NCBI GenBank assembly: GCA_003599175.1
Contig: QZIY01000027.1
Coordinates: 1-38,120 of the forward strand
Direction of reading: 5' to 3'
DNA length: 38,120 nucleotides
From: Candidatus Parcubacteria bacterium
Lineage (GTDB): Bacteria > Patescibacteriota > Minisyncoccia > Phycocordibacterales > UBA2100
Every line of letters begins with the position of its first letter. Positions within the stretch are counted from its first letter, which is position 1. The notes beneath the pieces were generated by a model. That model was not told the DNA's origin, searched no databases, and saw only the letters and a list, made by a program, of their open reading frames with translations. Shown here piece by piece: positions 14,755 to 21,130 of this stretch. The position numbers and the translations under genes are program-made.

Positions 14755-15240
14755 CTAACTCATGGCTGCCGCTGCCGCTTCTTCGAGCGAAGCCGTCTCA
14801 GCATCTACTCCATCGAACGTAATATTCTCTGGGTTAAAGGTATCTTTCGGGTATTCGACCGACGTACCCTGGACTACCTTCTTCGCCGGCTCCATGATCC
14901 CCTTGTTCTCAAGGACAGTGCGGATGTGCGAGACGGCGAGTTCAAGTGCTGTGATCTGCATAACCACCTTCTCAGGAACCTTCTCCTCCCTCGGCGGGAG
15001 CTTGAACTTCTTCTGCTCCTTCCCGTTGTACTCCTCATCGTAGACCTCGACAGTCTGCGTCGTTCCTTCCCACTTATCCGGGCAGAACGGGAGGAACCCA
15101 TTGAGCCAGGTATTTCCGTACTCGTTAGTGAGGATTCCAACCCGCCATGACTGTTTGCCGAACTTCGAGAGAATCGGAGAGCCATCAGCCTTCTTATCGG
15201 TGTAATTGACCTTGGTGATCGTAAGTTTTTCTAGTGCCAT
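14755..15240 (-). CDS. Single-stranded DNA-binding-like protein
   Basis: This protein has 161 residues from ATG 15240. The N-terminal ~90 residues look like an OB fold (LTITKVNYTDKKADG; SWRVGILTNEYGNTWLNGFL). The tail is acidic and Ala-rich (FDGVDAETASLEEAAAAAMS), as in SSBs that recruit partners through an acidic end. It lies directly after the RecB-like exonuclease and before the DNA-binding and initiator genes, a usual recombination/replication arrangement. It could instead be a Gp2.5-like protein. The call rests on fold impression and context. Confidence 0.6.
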   Translation of the reverse strand: MALEKLTITKVNYTDKKADGSPILSKFGKQSWRVGILTNEYGNTWLNGFLPFCPDKWEGTTQTVEVYDEEYNGKEQKKFKLPPREEKVPEKVVMQITALELAVSHIRTVLENKGIMEPAKKVVQGTSVEYPKDTFNPENITFDGVDAETASLEEAAAAAMS

Positions 15241-15260
15241 ACAGTGTTCATTAATGCCTT

Positions 15261-16070
15261 TTACCGTCGTGCGGGACGTACATACGTTTGCTGTGCTCGA
15301 TATATCTCCAAGCACGCAAGGAACGCTTTCTTATCAGTCTCGTAATCGAATCGGTGCTGAACCTCGAACGAACCATCCTTCCCTAGTCGCACGATCGTCG
15401 CGCCGTCGTAGGGTTCATCACCCTCTGCTTCCGCAAGGAGACGGTACGCCGCAACCTGGAGCCAGTAGTCGATGCCGTAGATGCCGGAAGAGGTCTTGAA
15501 GTCGGCCATATACCTCCGGCCGTCCTTCCCGACGTAGGCGAAGTCCGCAGTCCCAGCGATAAAGAGTTCTGGGTTCGCCATGCGGCGTTCGGAGAAGAGG
15601 AAGTGGTCTACGTTCTTGACGGCCCAAGTGGTAAATGGCTTTATCGAACGAATGTCTGTTGGTGCATCGACGTAGAGTAAAAGTTCGTTTCTCTCTTGGG
15701 GCTGCCCACCCTGGTTCAGACACACATTGATGTACTCCTCCACCAGCGCATGAGCGTCTGTCCCATGCGCCCCAGCCTCTTCCTTCTTCTTGGTGTGGGC
15801 CTTCTGCGCTTCATCGAGTTCGGAAGGTGACACTAGGTAGTAGTCGCCGTCTCGGTCCGCGAACGTGTGGGCGATGTATTCGCAATTCGCCCGTATGTGC
15901 TCACAGACCATCCGCGCCGCCCACCCGATGAGTGCGGGCTTTGCGAGCACGTTCAGGATCGTCGTGATGCCGGTGTACTTCTTCTTCCCCTCAGGGTCGG
16001 CGAAGTAGTTGTGGTTCTTTTCGAAGTCCTCGGGGACGTACAGGTTGTCTTTGATTCGGATAAGGTTCAT
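15261..16070 (-). CDS. PD-(D/E)XK exonuclease, RecB/Cas4-like
   Basis: This protein has 269 residues. The nuclease core is at about residues 165-215: ELFIAGTADFAYV (motif II Asp), YMADFKTS (DxK, motif III) and YWLQVAAYR (QxxxY, the RecB-nuclease motif). Upstream, GITTILNVLAKPALIGWA and HGTDAHALVEEY are typical of phage Cas4/RecB-type exonucleases. There is no 4-Cys iron-sulfur cluster, so it is not a full Cas4. It probably resects DNA ends for recombination with the SSB-like protein 20 bp downstream. ATG overlaps the upstream gene. Confidence 0.85.
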   Translation of the reverse strand: MNLIRIKDNLYVPEDFEKNHNYFADPEGKKKYTGITTILNVLAKPALIGWAARMVCEHIRANCEYIAHTFADRDGDYYLVSPSELDEAQKAHTKKKEEAGAHGTDAHALVEEYINVCLNQGGQPQERNELLLYVDAPTDIRSIKPFTTWAVKNVDHFLFSERRMANPELFIAGTADFAYVGKDGRRYMADFKTSSGIYGIDYWLQVAAYRLLAEAEGDEPYDGATIVRLGKDGSFEVQHRFDYETDKKAFLACLEIYRAQQTYVRPARR

Positions 16071-16324
16071 AGGCCACAGAGTTCGCTAACCTGCTCTTCT
16101 GTCGCGCCCCTCACCTCCAGTCCATGCTCCTGAATGAGATTGCAGTAGTAGGCGTTATCTCGAATAACCTCTTGCTTTGCGACCGCGATATTCGGCTCAA
16201 CGAAGAAATGGAGAATGTTGCAGAGGATGAACAGGAGCATGAGAGCTACCATCCACCGCTCGAACTTCGTGAATCCCTTAGTGCGTCGGGCGAGATACCG
16301 TGCCTCTAGGTAGGTCTGGTTCAT
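16067..16324 (-). CDS. Single-pass membrane protein
   Basis: This protein has 85 residues. A basic cytoplasmic stretch (EARYLARRTKGFTKFERW) is followed by one membrane helix (MVALMLLFILCNILHFFV, residues 25-42) and an outer domain with two Cys. Both ends overlap neighbouring genes by 4 bp. Early expression of a membrane protein might serve exclusion or envelope remodelling, but this is inference. Confidence 0.6.
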   Translation of the reverse strand: MNQTYLEARYLARRTKGFTKFERWMVALMLLFILCNILHFFVEPNIAVAKQEVIRDNAYYCNLIQEHGLEVRGATEEQVSELCGL

Positions 16325-16515
16325 ACACCAAGTTTCTTGAGGTGCTCAATCCGTTCGAATACCGGAGTGTTGTCATCGGGTACTGGCACTATCCGCCGGC
16401 ATGACGTGCAACCACCCCAAATGAGAAGGTTGGTGAAGTGAGACTTACTGTGGCAACGGTCGTGTATCTCTACCTTCACGTTCCGCAGCGGATTGTCCTT
16501 AGGGTCGTATGCCAT
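16321..16515 (-). CDS. Small Cys/His-rich protein
   Basis: This protein has 64 residues from ATG 16515, which follows the previous TAG by one base. HDRCHSKSHF and WGGCTSCRRI give a possible Cys/His zinc site. The C terminus is a helix (VFERIEHLKKLGV). The function is unknown. Confidence 0.6.
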   Translation of the reverse strand: MAYDPKDNPLRNVKVEIHDRCHSKSHFTNLLIWGGCTSCRRIVPVPDDNTPVFERIEHLKKLGV

Positions 16516-16516
16516 A

Positions 16517-16705
16517 CTAGAAGACCTCGCGGGCCTCGTTATATGCGTCTCGATCCTCGTCTGCGTCCTGCCAGTCCCGGTATTCCGGACAGTCAAAGTC
16601 GTGGCGGGATACGCTCGTACACCCGTCCAGCTTTTCGCACTTCTCCCACTCGAACACTTCTCCGTGGAGGTCTTCGAGAGTGACTGCTTTGTTTGTATCT
16701 TCCAT
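16517..16705 (-). CDS. Small acidic protein, first gene of the long early operon
   Basis: This protein has 62 residues, very acidic (DCPEYRDWQDADEDRDAYNE), with two Cys. Highly acidic small early proteins can be DNA mimics or inhibitors of host nucleic-acid enzymes, which is only a possibility here. Its ATG follows a 550-bp non-coding structured region. A stem CATCCGT/ACGGATG (16728-16756) lies 23 bp upstream. Confidence 0.6.
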   Translation of the reverse strand: MEDTNKAVTLEDLHGEVFEWEKCEKLDGCTSVSRHDFDCPEYRDWQDADEDRDAYNEAREVF

Positions 16706-16727
16706 ACGTTTGTGTGTTCCGCGTATT

Positions 16728-17250
16728 CATCCGTCCCCTAGTAAGCGAACGGATGAGCACGAGGTACTAGGTGAGTAATGGAAGTCGTATTGAAAAAGAA
16801 GACAGTGCTTTGAGTGCTGGTGGGGATGGTGCAAGCTTTTTGTTTAGCTTTACCGCGGGTTACTTGCACACGCATACATCCCCCATCAACACTCAAGACA
16901 CACGCATTACTGCGTGCTCTAGAGAAGTACCGAATACAGACGGCAGGCTGGGCTAGCCGAAGGAGTAAGGAGCCTACGATCTCCAACCTAGGGCGGCGGC
17001 ACTACCATCTGTATTCGATACTCCTTTCCCGCCCCGAACCCCCAACCCATAGGGAGGAGGTACGCAAGATACAGTGGATACGGTGCACAGGGTTCCCGGC
17101 ACAGGCCGGGAGTTCGAGGCAGGAACGGTCGAAAACGATATAATGTGCGAAGTACCAGTATGTTTTACATCAGGGCCGAAGCCCCGTACTGGCACTACAC
17201 GTTCACGACCGGCTAGAGTGTCTTCCCTCTCAATGTCCGACTTCCTGATA
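16728..17250. ncRNA. Large structured non-coding RNA or leader (strand unresolved)
   Basis: No convincing gene occurs in 16706-17307. The stretch is packed with inverted repeats: CATCCGT/ACGGATG (16728-16756); a 17-bp imperfect arm pair at 16812-16828 and 16877-16894 enclosing GTGCAAG/CTTGCAC (16829-16835, 16863-16869); CACGCA-TTAC-TGCGTG (16901-16916); CGAATACAGA/TCTGTATTCG, 10 bp perfect (16931-16940, 17008-17017); CCCGGC-ACAG-GCCGGG (17095-17110); and CCAGTA/TACTGG (17155-17192) enclosing GGGC-CGAA-GCCC. A - strand promoter candidate at 17253-17282 would make it the long 5' leader of the early operon. A TATAAT on the + strand (17139-17144) is an alternative. Confidence 0.6.
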
Positions 17251-17252
17251 TA

Positions 17253-17282
17253 ACTATACACCCGTCTAGGGACAAAAAGCAA
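17253..17282 (-). promoter_or_regulatory. Candidate promoter for structured leader and early operon
   Basis: TTGCTT (17282-17277), an 18-base spacer, then TATAGT (17258-17253). The predicted start near 17246 lies about 540 bases before the first long-operon ATG at 16705. Confidence 0.45.
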
Positions 17283-17307
17283 GCGCAATGGGGTAGGTGG
17301 GGATAAC

Positions 17308-17472
17308 CTAATACTTCATCCACCGAAGCACGGATCGGCGATAGATTGGCCGTTCGGTCCCCTTCTGTAGCTGCTCAACAATCTGGGAAATGGACAGTCC
17401 CCTCCCCCGCAGCTCCTTGACCGCGAGAATCATCTTTACATCAGGCTTCCGGCCTCTTAGTTTCGTTTCCAT
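17308..17472 (-). CDS. 54-residue helix-turn-helix protein
   Basis: The frame reads METKLRGRKPDVKM, then VKELRGRGLSISQIVEQLQ, the first two helices of an HTH, and ends IYRRSVLRWMKY, the recognition-helix region. It resembles the C-terminal HTH of resolvases. ATG lies 16 bp inside the end of the upstream gene, so the two are coupled. It could be a repressor or activator of the nearby divergent promoters. There is no nuclease or dimer domain. Confidence 0.6.
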   Translation of the reverse strand: METKLRGRKPDVKMILAVKELRGRGLSISQIVEQLQKGTERPIYRRSVLRWMKY

Positions 17473-17867
17473 TTAGGTATAGCGGCAAGTCGCCACCTCG
17501 GTCGTTCTAAGACCATACGCTCGGCCTCGTGATACTGCAAGCTCTTCACCGCACTATGTGGTATACAATCGTACCCTGCCCCTGAAGCGAACGTGAGGAA
17601 CGACCTGAACGCCTTTTCAGCCTTCTTCTGGTAGAACTCTGACAGTTCGTGTCCTATGAAATAGGCGAGGTGATCTTCGGTTATTTCTTCAACGTCCCGG
17701 ATTTTGCAGGTCTTGGCGAAGCGTATGAGTAGCGAGCGGTACTGCCCGGCCTGGTACGGATGTATGCCAAACTTCCATTCAGCGTATTCGTCGATCAGCG
17801 CATAAATCTGGCCCGGCCCCGAAAAGATTTGGAGCATGGACTGATTATTAGTTGCAACATGTCTCAT
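17457..17867 (-). CDS. Orphan tyrosine-recombinase core-binding (SAM-like) domain
   Basis: This protein has 136 residues. IYALIDEYAEWKFGI, YRSLLIRFAKTC, ITEDHLAYFIGHEL and AFRSFLTFASGAGY match the four-helix N-terminal DNA-binding domain of tyrosine recombinases. No catalytic Arg-His-Arg-Tyr domain follows anywhere nearby. It is therefore probably a DNA-binding protein or a relic, not an integrase. RBS-like AAGAAAG precedes the ATG. It is the first gene after the - strand leader terminator, and two palindromes lie in its upstream region. Confidence 0.65.
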   Translation of the reverse strand: MRHVATNNQSMLQIFSGPGQIYALIDEYAEWKFGIHPYQAGQYRSLLIRFAKTCKIRDVEEITEDHLAYFIGHELSEFYQKKAEKAFRSFLTFASGAGYDCIPHSAVKSLQYHEAERMVLERPRWRLAAIPKWKRN

Positions 17868-17888
17868 GGTAATTCTTTCTTCACTAAA

Positions 17889-17928
17889 CCTTCATGAAGG
17901 GAGTGGATAGCAATGTTTCTTACAGAAA
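17889..17928. promoter_or_regulatory. Two palindromic operator candidates
   Basis: CCTTCATGAAGG (17889-17900) is a perfect 12-bp palindrome. TTTCT-TAC-AGAAA (17916-17928) is an inverted repeat. Both lie between the leader terminator and the ATG at 17867. Confidence 0.4.
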
Positions 17929-17941
17929 GCAAAGAGTGGGA

Positions 17942-17985
17942 AATAGAAAAGCCCCCGGAGGGCTTGGCGGCCACAACCGGGGGCT
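17942..17985 (-). terminator. Strong intrinsic terminator in - strand leader
   Basis: AGCCCCCGG (17950-17958) pairs with CCGGGGGCT (17977-17985) over 9 bp. Read on the - strand it is followed by TTTTCTATT. It stands before the first - strand gene. Confidence 0.8.
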
Positions 17986-18048
17986 AGATAAGTATCACAT
18001 GCCTCCCTATCCTCTCCCGCCAAGCATGGGGATTACTCCCGAGAGGAT
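17942..18048 (-). ncRNA. Predicted ~105-nt leader or small RNA
   Basis: Transcription from the promoter at 18055-18083 should begin near 18048. The RNA would open with an 8-bp hairpin ATCCTCTC/GAGAGGAT (18048-18041 with 18016-18009), pass a short linker and end in the intrinsic terminator. It encodes no obvious peptide. It may be a regulatory RNA, an attenuator, or an antiterminator like the HK022 put RNA. Confidence 0.55.
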
Positions 18049-18054
18049 GAATCG

Positions 18055-18083
18055 GTATTACCCCTCCCCTCCCCCGCTGTCAA
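18055..18083 (-). promoter_or_regulatory. Consensus-like promoter, leftward
   Basis: TTGACA (18083-18078), exactly 17 bp, then TAATAC (18060-18055). The -35 box is one half of the inverted repeat TGTCAA-CAC-TTGACA shared with the rightward promoter. Confidence 0.75.
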
Positions 18084-18086
18084 CAC

Positions 18087-18114
18087 TTGACAGGAAATTG
18101 CGTAGTATTACACT
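18087..18114 (+). promoter_or_regulatory. Consensus-like promoter, rightward
   Basis: TTGACA (18087-18092), 16 bp, then TACACT (18109-18114). The predicted start is near 18121. It is back to back with the leftward promoter. Confidence 0.75.
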
Positions 18115-18120
18115 GACACT

Positions 18121-18195
18121 AAGCCCGAAGGACGGATTTGAACATCGCGTCCCCGGCATAGCTAGCTACAAGCAGACGCCCCACGGGGCGTTTTT
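18121..18195 (+). ncRNA. Predicted ~75-nt leader or small RNA
   Basis: The predicted transcript carries a hairpin GGACG/CGTCC (18130-18134, 18148-18152), the self-complementary AGCTAGCT, and ends at the intrinsic terminator 18176-18195. It precedes the packaging operon and is the rightward counterpart of the - strand leader. Confidence 0.5.
18176..18195 (+). terminator. Intrinsic terminator in + leader
   Basis: ACGCCC-CACG-GGGCGT hairpin (18176-18191) followed by TTTTT. Textbook form; located 45 bp before the first + gene. Confidence 0.8.
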
Positions 18196-18197
18196 GC

Positions 18198-18234
18198 GTT
18201 ATCCCCACCAATTACGCCCATACTTCCCTACTCT
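18198..18234 (+). promoter_or_regulatory. GTTATCCCC-class promoter, likely leaderless start
   Basis: GTTATCCCCA (18198-18207), 21 bp, TACTCT (18229-18234), then 6 bp to ATG 18241. It begins directly after the leader terminator, so it can drive the operon independently. Confidence 0.65.
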
Positions 18235-18240
18235 TAGGGT

Positions 18241-18390
18241 ATGGCATCCGCAGAAAAAGCAAAGAAACCGCTCTACAAACAGCGCACGACTATCAAGGAA
18301 GGGTTGGCAGAACTCCGAAAGGCATTCAAGAAGGGGTTCAAGCCAATGAACGATAAGGGCATACACAAATCGCCCCGAAAAAAGAAGTAA
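18241..18390 (+). CDS. 49-residue basic protein
   Basis: The product is Lys-rich (MASAEKAKKPLYKQRTTIKE; HKSPRKKK at the end) with a central helix GLAELRKAFKKGF. It is the first gene of the packaging operon and is followed 2 bp later by the next start. No Shine-Dalgarno is visible, and the predicted +1 is the A of ATG. It may bind DNA or RNA. The function is unknown. Confidence 0.6.
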   Translation: MASAEKAKKPLYKQRTTIKEGLAELRKAFKKGFKPMNDKGIHKSPRKKK

Positions 18391-18392
18391 TT

Positions 18393-18695
18393 ATGACCGG
18401 GGTGGGATACTTTCAAACACTAGAAGACTTCTACGCACGAGGCATAGAACTCATGCGGAAGAAGAACGCCGACTATGCCGGTGTAACTGACCCGTTTAAG
18501 AACTTTAGAAACGCCCAGTTGATAGGACTCACGGTGGAGCAGGCTATTCTAGTCCGAATCCTCGATAAGCTCGCTCGCATAGGCAACCTTATAGACAAAG
18601 AGGCACAGGTAGCTGATGAATCCCTCGAAGATACACTCATGGACTGCGCTAATTACCTGAATATCCTAGCCGCTTACCGATCCTCTAACCACTAA
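18393..18695 (+). CDS. Nucleotide-modification-associated (DUF1599/Nmad1-like) protein
   Basis: This protein has 100 residues. KKNADYAGVTDPFKNFRNA, ILVRILDKLARIGNLI and ADESLEDTLMDCANYLNIL match a phage family that I know as the nucleotide-modification-associated domain 1 (DUF1599), related to MazG-like helical NTP hydrolases. The full family length is present. Family context suggests handling of modified or non-canonical nucleotides. No obvious base-modifying enzyme is seen elsewhere in this genome, so its role here is open. Confidence 0.75.
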   Translation: MTGVGYFQTLEDFYARGIELMRKKNADYAGVTDPFKNFRNAQLIGLTVEQAILVRILDKLARIGNLIDKEAQVADESLEDTLMDCANYLNILAAYRSSNH

Positions 18696-18772
18696 CAGAG
18701 CATATGAAAGACTATTCTGACCCCCTCATATAAGAAAGTAATCCACAGCCATTTACCCCTCCCCGGATAAAT

Positions 18773-18798
18773 AATCAATGTAAATCAATTTAATCAAT
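18773..18798. repeat. Three AATCAAT repeats upstream of terS
   Basis: AATCAAT occurs at 18773, 18783 and 18792, spaced 10 and 9 bp, the last overlapping the small-terminase ATG. It may be an operator or a packaging (pac/cos) recognition site. The surrounding 18696-18796 gap has no gene. Confidence 0.5.
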
Positions 18799-19054
18799 GG
18801 CTAGCAAAGGTGGAAAGAGGCCGGGAGCAGGACGACCGAAAGGAACGACTGAGATCCCCAAAATAAGGAACTACTTTACCGCAGAGGAGATGGAGGTGTT
18901 TGCCCGTGGCCTGATGGAGCGTGCAGAGACTAGCGACAAGATAGCTACCTGGCTCGCAGATCAGATATTCGGGAAGGCGCACCAGACGATAGACGCGAAT
19001 GTGGGAGGGACGCTGACGATTACGTTTGACCCTGCTTTTAAGAAAAATGATTGA
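18797..19054 (+). CDS. terS: Terminase small subunit
   Basis: This protein has 85 residues. The N terminus GKRPGAGRPKGTTEIP is the Gly/Arg/Pro stretch common in small terminases. WLADQIFGKAHQTIDANVGG then FDPAFKK is the typical end of this terminase family. It recognises packaging sites and feeds DNA to the large subunit. It is separated from terL by an inserted HNH gene whose ATG lies 8 bp before this stop. Repeats at the start codon may be its binding site. Confidence 0.75.
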   Translation: MASKGGKRPGAGRPKGTTEIPKIRNYFTAEEMEVFARGLMERAETSDKIATWLADQIFGKAHQTIDANVGGTLTITFDPAFKKND

Positions 19055-19583
19055 ACAATGGAAGGATGTAGTCGGCTATGAGGGCTTGTACCAAGTCAGT
19101 GATATTGGACGTGTCCGCGGGAAGAACTTAAGGAAGCTCCACCTATCCACTACTCGCTACCCTATTGTTGATCTGTACAAAGAGAACAAACGCACCACTA
19201 AGTTAGTTCATAGACTGGTGGCAGAGGCTTTTATCCCACTGGTTCCTGGCAAGAACAATGTGAACCATAAGGATGGCAGTAGAGACAATAATGCAGTCTC
19301 GAATCTTGAATGGTGTACTCAAAAGGAGAATATAAAGCACGCTTTCGATGTTCTTGGGTATAAAAACAATTTCCAAACGAATCACCCTAAGCCATCACTC
19401 GGCAAGTTTGGTTCTCTCCATCATGTGTCTAAGCCAATCCTTCAAATCCTCAACGGTGATGTTGTTAAGCGTTTTGAAAGTGGAATGGATGCAGTAAGAG
19501 AAGGCTTTAGAAGCTCACACATAACTGAGTGCTGTCAGGGTAAGCGCAAAACACATAGAGGTTATGGCTGGAGGTACGCCTAA
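19047..19583 (+). CDS. NUMOD4-HNH homing endonuclease (free-standing)
   Basis: This protein has 178 residues from ATG 19047. NUMOD4 is at residues 4-22 (WKDVVGYEGLYQVSDIGRVR). The HNH core is VHRLVAEAFIP, NVNHKDGSRDNNAVSNLEW and a final Cys-Thr-Gln-Lys-Glu-Asn segment. A NUMOD1-like C-terminal DNA-binding repeat follows (PILQILNGDVVKRFESGM; GYGWRY). The gene is AT-richer than both terminase genes and overlaps both (8 and 20 bp), the mark of an inserted mobile gene. HNH proteins next to terminase can also assist packaging, as in HK97. Both readings are open. Confidence 0.85.
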   Translation: MIEQWKDVVGYEGLYQVSDIGRVRGKNLRKLHLSTTRYPIVDLYKENKRTTKLVHRLVAEAFIPLVPGKNNVNHKDGSRDNNAVSNLEWCTQKENIKHAFDVLGYKNNFQTNHPKPSLGKFGSLHHVSKPILQILNGDVVKRFESGMDAVREGFRSSHITECCQGKRKTHRGYGWRYA

Positions 19584-20961
19584 ATTACATGAGAAGCAGA
19601 TAGACGTTGCCCAATCTAAGGCACGTTTTAAGGTCATCAGGGCGGGACGACGCAGTGGGAAGACGACGTTCGAGATAGAGAACATGCTATTTAAGGCAGT
19701 CTCTGGCAAGGGCAAGAGCATCTTCTACGTGGCCCCCACAATGAAGCAAGCCAGGAGTATCGTATGGGAATCGCTAAAGGCTAGGCTCGGAGGTATCGGC
19801 GATCTGAACGAAGCAAGGCTAGAAGCAAAAGTGCCCACTGATTCCGGTGAACAGTCACATATTCACGTCTTTGGTTTCGAGGCGCGAGAGAACTTTCGTG
19901 GTATGAAGGCTGACCACATCACTTTCGATGAAGTCGATACTTGCAAAGATTTCTTTATTGGCTGGCAAGAGATATTCCGCCCTGCTCTCATTGACACCGC
20001 AGGCACAGCAGACTTCATCGGAACCCCGAAGAAAGAAAACCCTAACCTACGCCGCCTTGAGAAGGAATCAGAGAATGACCTAGACTGGCAGTGTTTTCAG
20101 TTCAAGACCTCAGACAACCCGCACATTCCTGTCGAGGAGATCGAGAAAGCGAAGGCCGAGATGGACTCACAGACCTACAAGCAGGAGATTCTTGCTGAGT
20201 ACGTCGAGAACGCCGGAGCACTGTTCAAGTACACCGCGCTCATAGACACGTTCACCAACACCATCACCAAATCCCCTGAGAAGTATTTGGTGATTGATGT
20301 GGCTGATGATGGCTCGGACACCACCAAGTTCTCCTTCTGGCAGGGACTAGAGGAATACCGGCGCGAGACATTCTCCCGGATGAACACGGAGAGTATCGTC
20401 ATGCAAACCCGTGAGTACCAGCAGGAAGAGCGTATCCCTATGTCGCAAACGATTGTGGATGCTATCGGCGTGGGTGCTGGGGTAGCAAGCAACTCCTTAC
20501 TCGACGGGATCGTAGGCTTCAAGTCATCCTACGGCCCTATTCGTACGGACATCGACCCCGTGAGACTTCCGAACGTCCACTACCTGAAAGACGCTCCCCT
20601 CACCTCGGAGTACAAGAATATCCGTTCACAGTGCGTGTTCACCCTTGCTGACCATGTGAACAACCACAAGATAGCCTCCAAGTGTACCGGCAGGGATAAG
20701 GAGGTGATTATCGAGGAGCTAGCAACCTATCAAGATGCCTCACAGGGCGATGGTAAGCGCATGGCAACCCCCAAGGAGGATGTGAAGGAGCTTATCGGTC
20801 GCTCCCCCGATGACAGTGATACATGGATCATGCGTATGTACTTTGTTATCAGAGAAAAGATGCTCCCCCACCAGTCAGAGGACGCTGCGCGGTTGTCTCG
20901 TGAGATCGAGGAGCGATTCTCTATTAACCAGTCCCGGCAGAGTATGAATAGCACGCGCTAG
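19564..20961 (+). CDS. terL: Terminase large subunit
   Basis: This protein has 465 residues. Walker A is VIRAGRRSGKTT (about residues 25-36), and Walker B is HITFDEVD (about residues 119-126). The RNase H-like nuclease has a first Asp in YLVIDVADDGSDT (about residue 242), a second acidic site in TIVDAIGVGAG (about residue 299), and a later Asp near GRSPDDSDTWIM. Length is normal. It powers DNA packaging and cuts concatemers. ATG overlaps the HNH gene; an alternative ATG is not obvious. Confidence 0.95.
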   Translation: MAGGTPKLHEKQIDVAQSKARFKVIRAGRRSGKTTFEIENMLFKAVSGKGKSIFYVAPTMKQARSIVWESLKARLGGIGDLNEARLEAKVPTDSGEQSHIHVFGFEARENFRGMKADHITFDEVDTCKDFFIGWQEIFRPALIDTAGTADFIGTPKKENPNLRRLEKESENDLDWQCFQFKTSDNPHIPVEEIEKAKAEMDSQTYKQEILAEYVENAGALFKYTALIDTFTNTITKSPEKYLVIDVADDGSDTTKFSFWQGLEEYRRETFSRMNTESIVMQTREYQQEERIPMSQTIVDAIGVGAGVASNSLLDGIVGFKSSYGPIRTDIDPVRLPNVHYLKDAPLTSEYKNIRSQCVFTLADHVNNHKIASKCTGRDKEVIIEELATYQDASQGDGKRMATPKEDVKELIGRSPDDSDTWIMRMYFVIREKMLPHQSEDAARLSREIEERFSINQSRQSMNSTR

Positions 20962-20962
20962 C

Positions 20963-21130
20963 ATGAAACGCCCTAAACTCTTTATCATCCGCAAATACGT
21001 GTACGCACACTCCGTCACCGACGCGATACGGAGAGAGAAAACCTACCCCGTCGAGGACGTGTGGTGGGATGACATGGACAAGCCAAATCACCAAGAGTCA
21101 AAAGAGCTAGGTTTTAAGCCACGAAAATGA
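20963..21130 (+). CDS. Small protein after terminase, unknown function
   Basis: This protein has 55 residues (MKRPKLFIIRKYVYAHSVTD; VEDVWWDDMDKP). It starts 1 bp after the terL stop and overlaps the next gene by ATGA. No family is recognised. Confidence 0.6.
   Translation: MKRPKLFIIRKYVYAHSVTDAIRREKTYPVEDVWWDDMDKPNHQESKELGFKPRK

Noticed and set aside
16738-17288. Open frames of 82 and 104 codons on the - strand
   Set aside because: Odd composition, no coupling, and they cross the paired RNA stems. They look like chance frames.
17298-17307. GTTATCCCCA on the - strand at the HTH gene end as another class promoter
   Set aside because: No TANNNT hexamer at +22 or +23 (TTTGTC instead). The TTGCTT/TATAGT pair further on is a better promoter.
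17457-17867. Integrase gene and a temperate lifestyle
   Set aside because: Only the core-binding domain is present, with no catalytic residues, no att-like repeats and no recognisable CI-type repressor.
18120-18200. tRNA-like string GGATTTGAACATC read on the - strand
   Set aside because: No T-stem of five pairs forms around the TTCAAAT loop and no matching acceptor 5' half exists. The only clear stem is GGACG/CGTCC.
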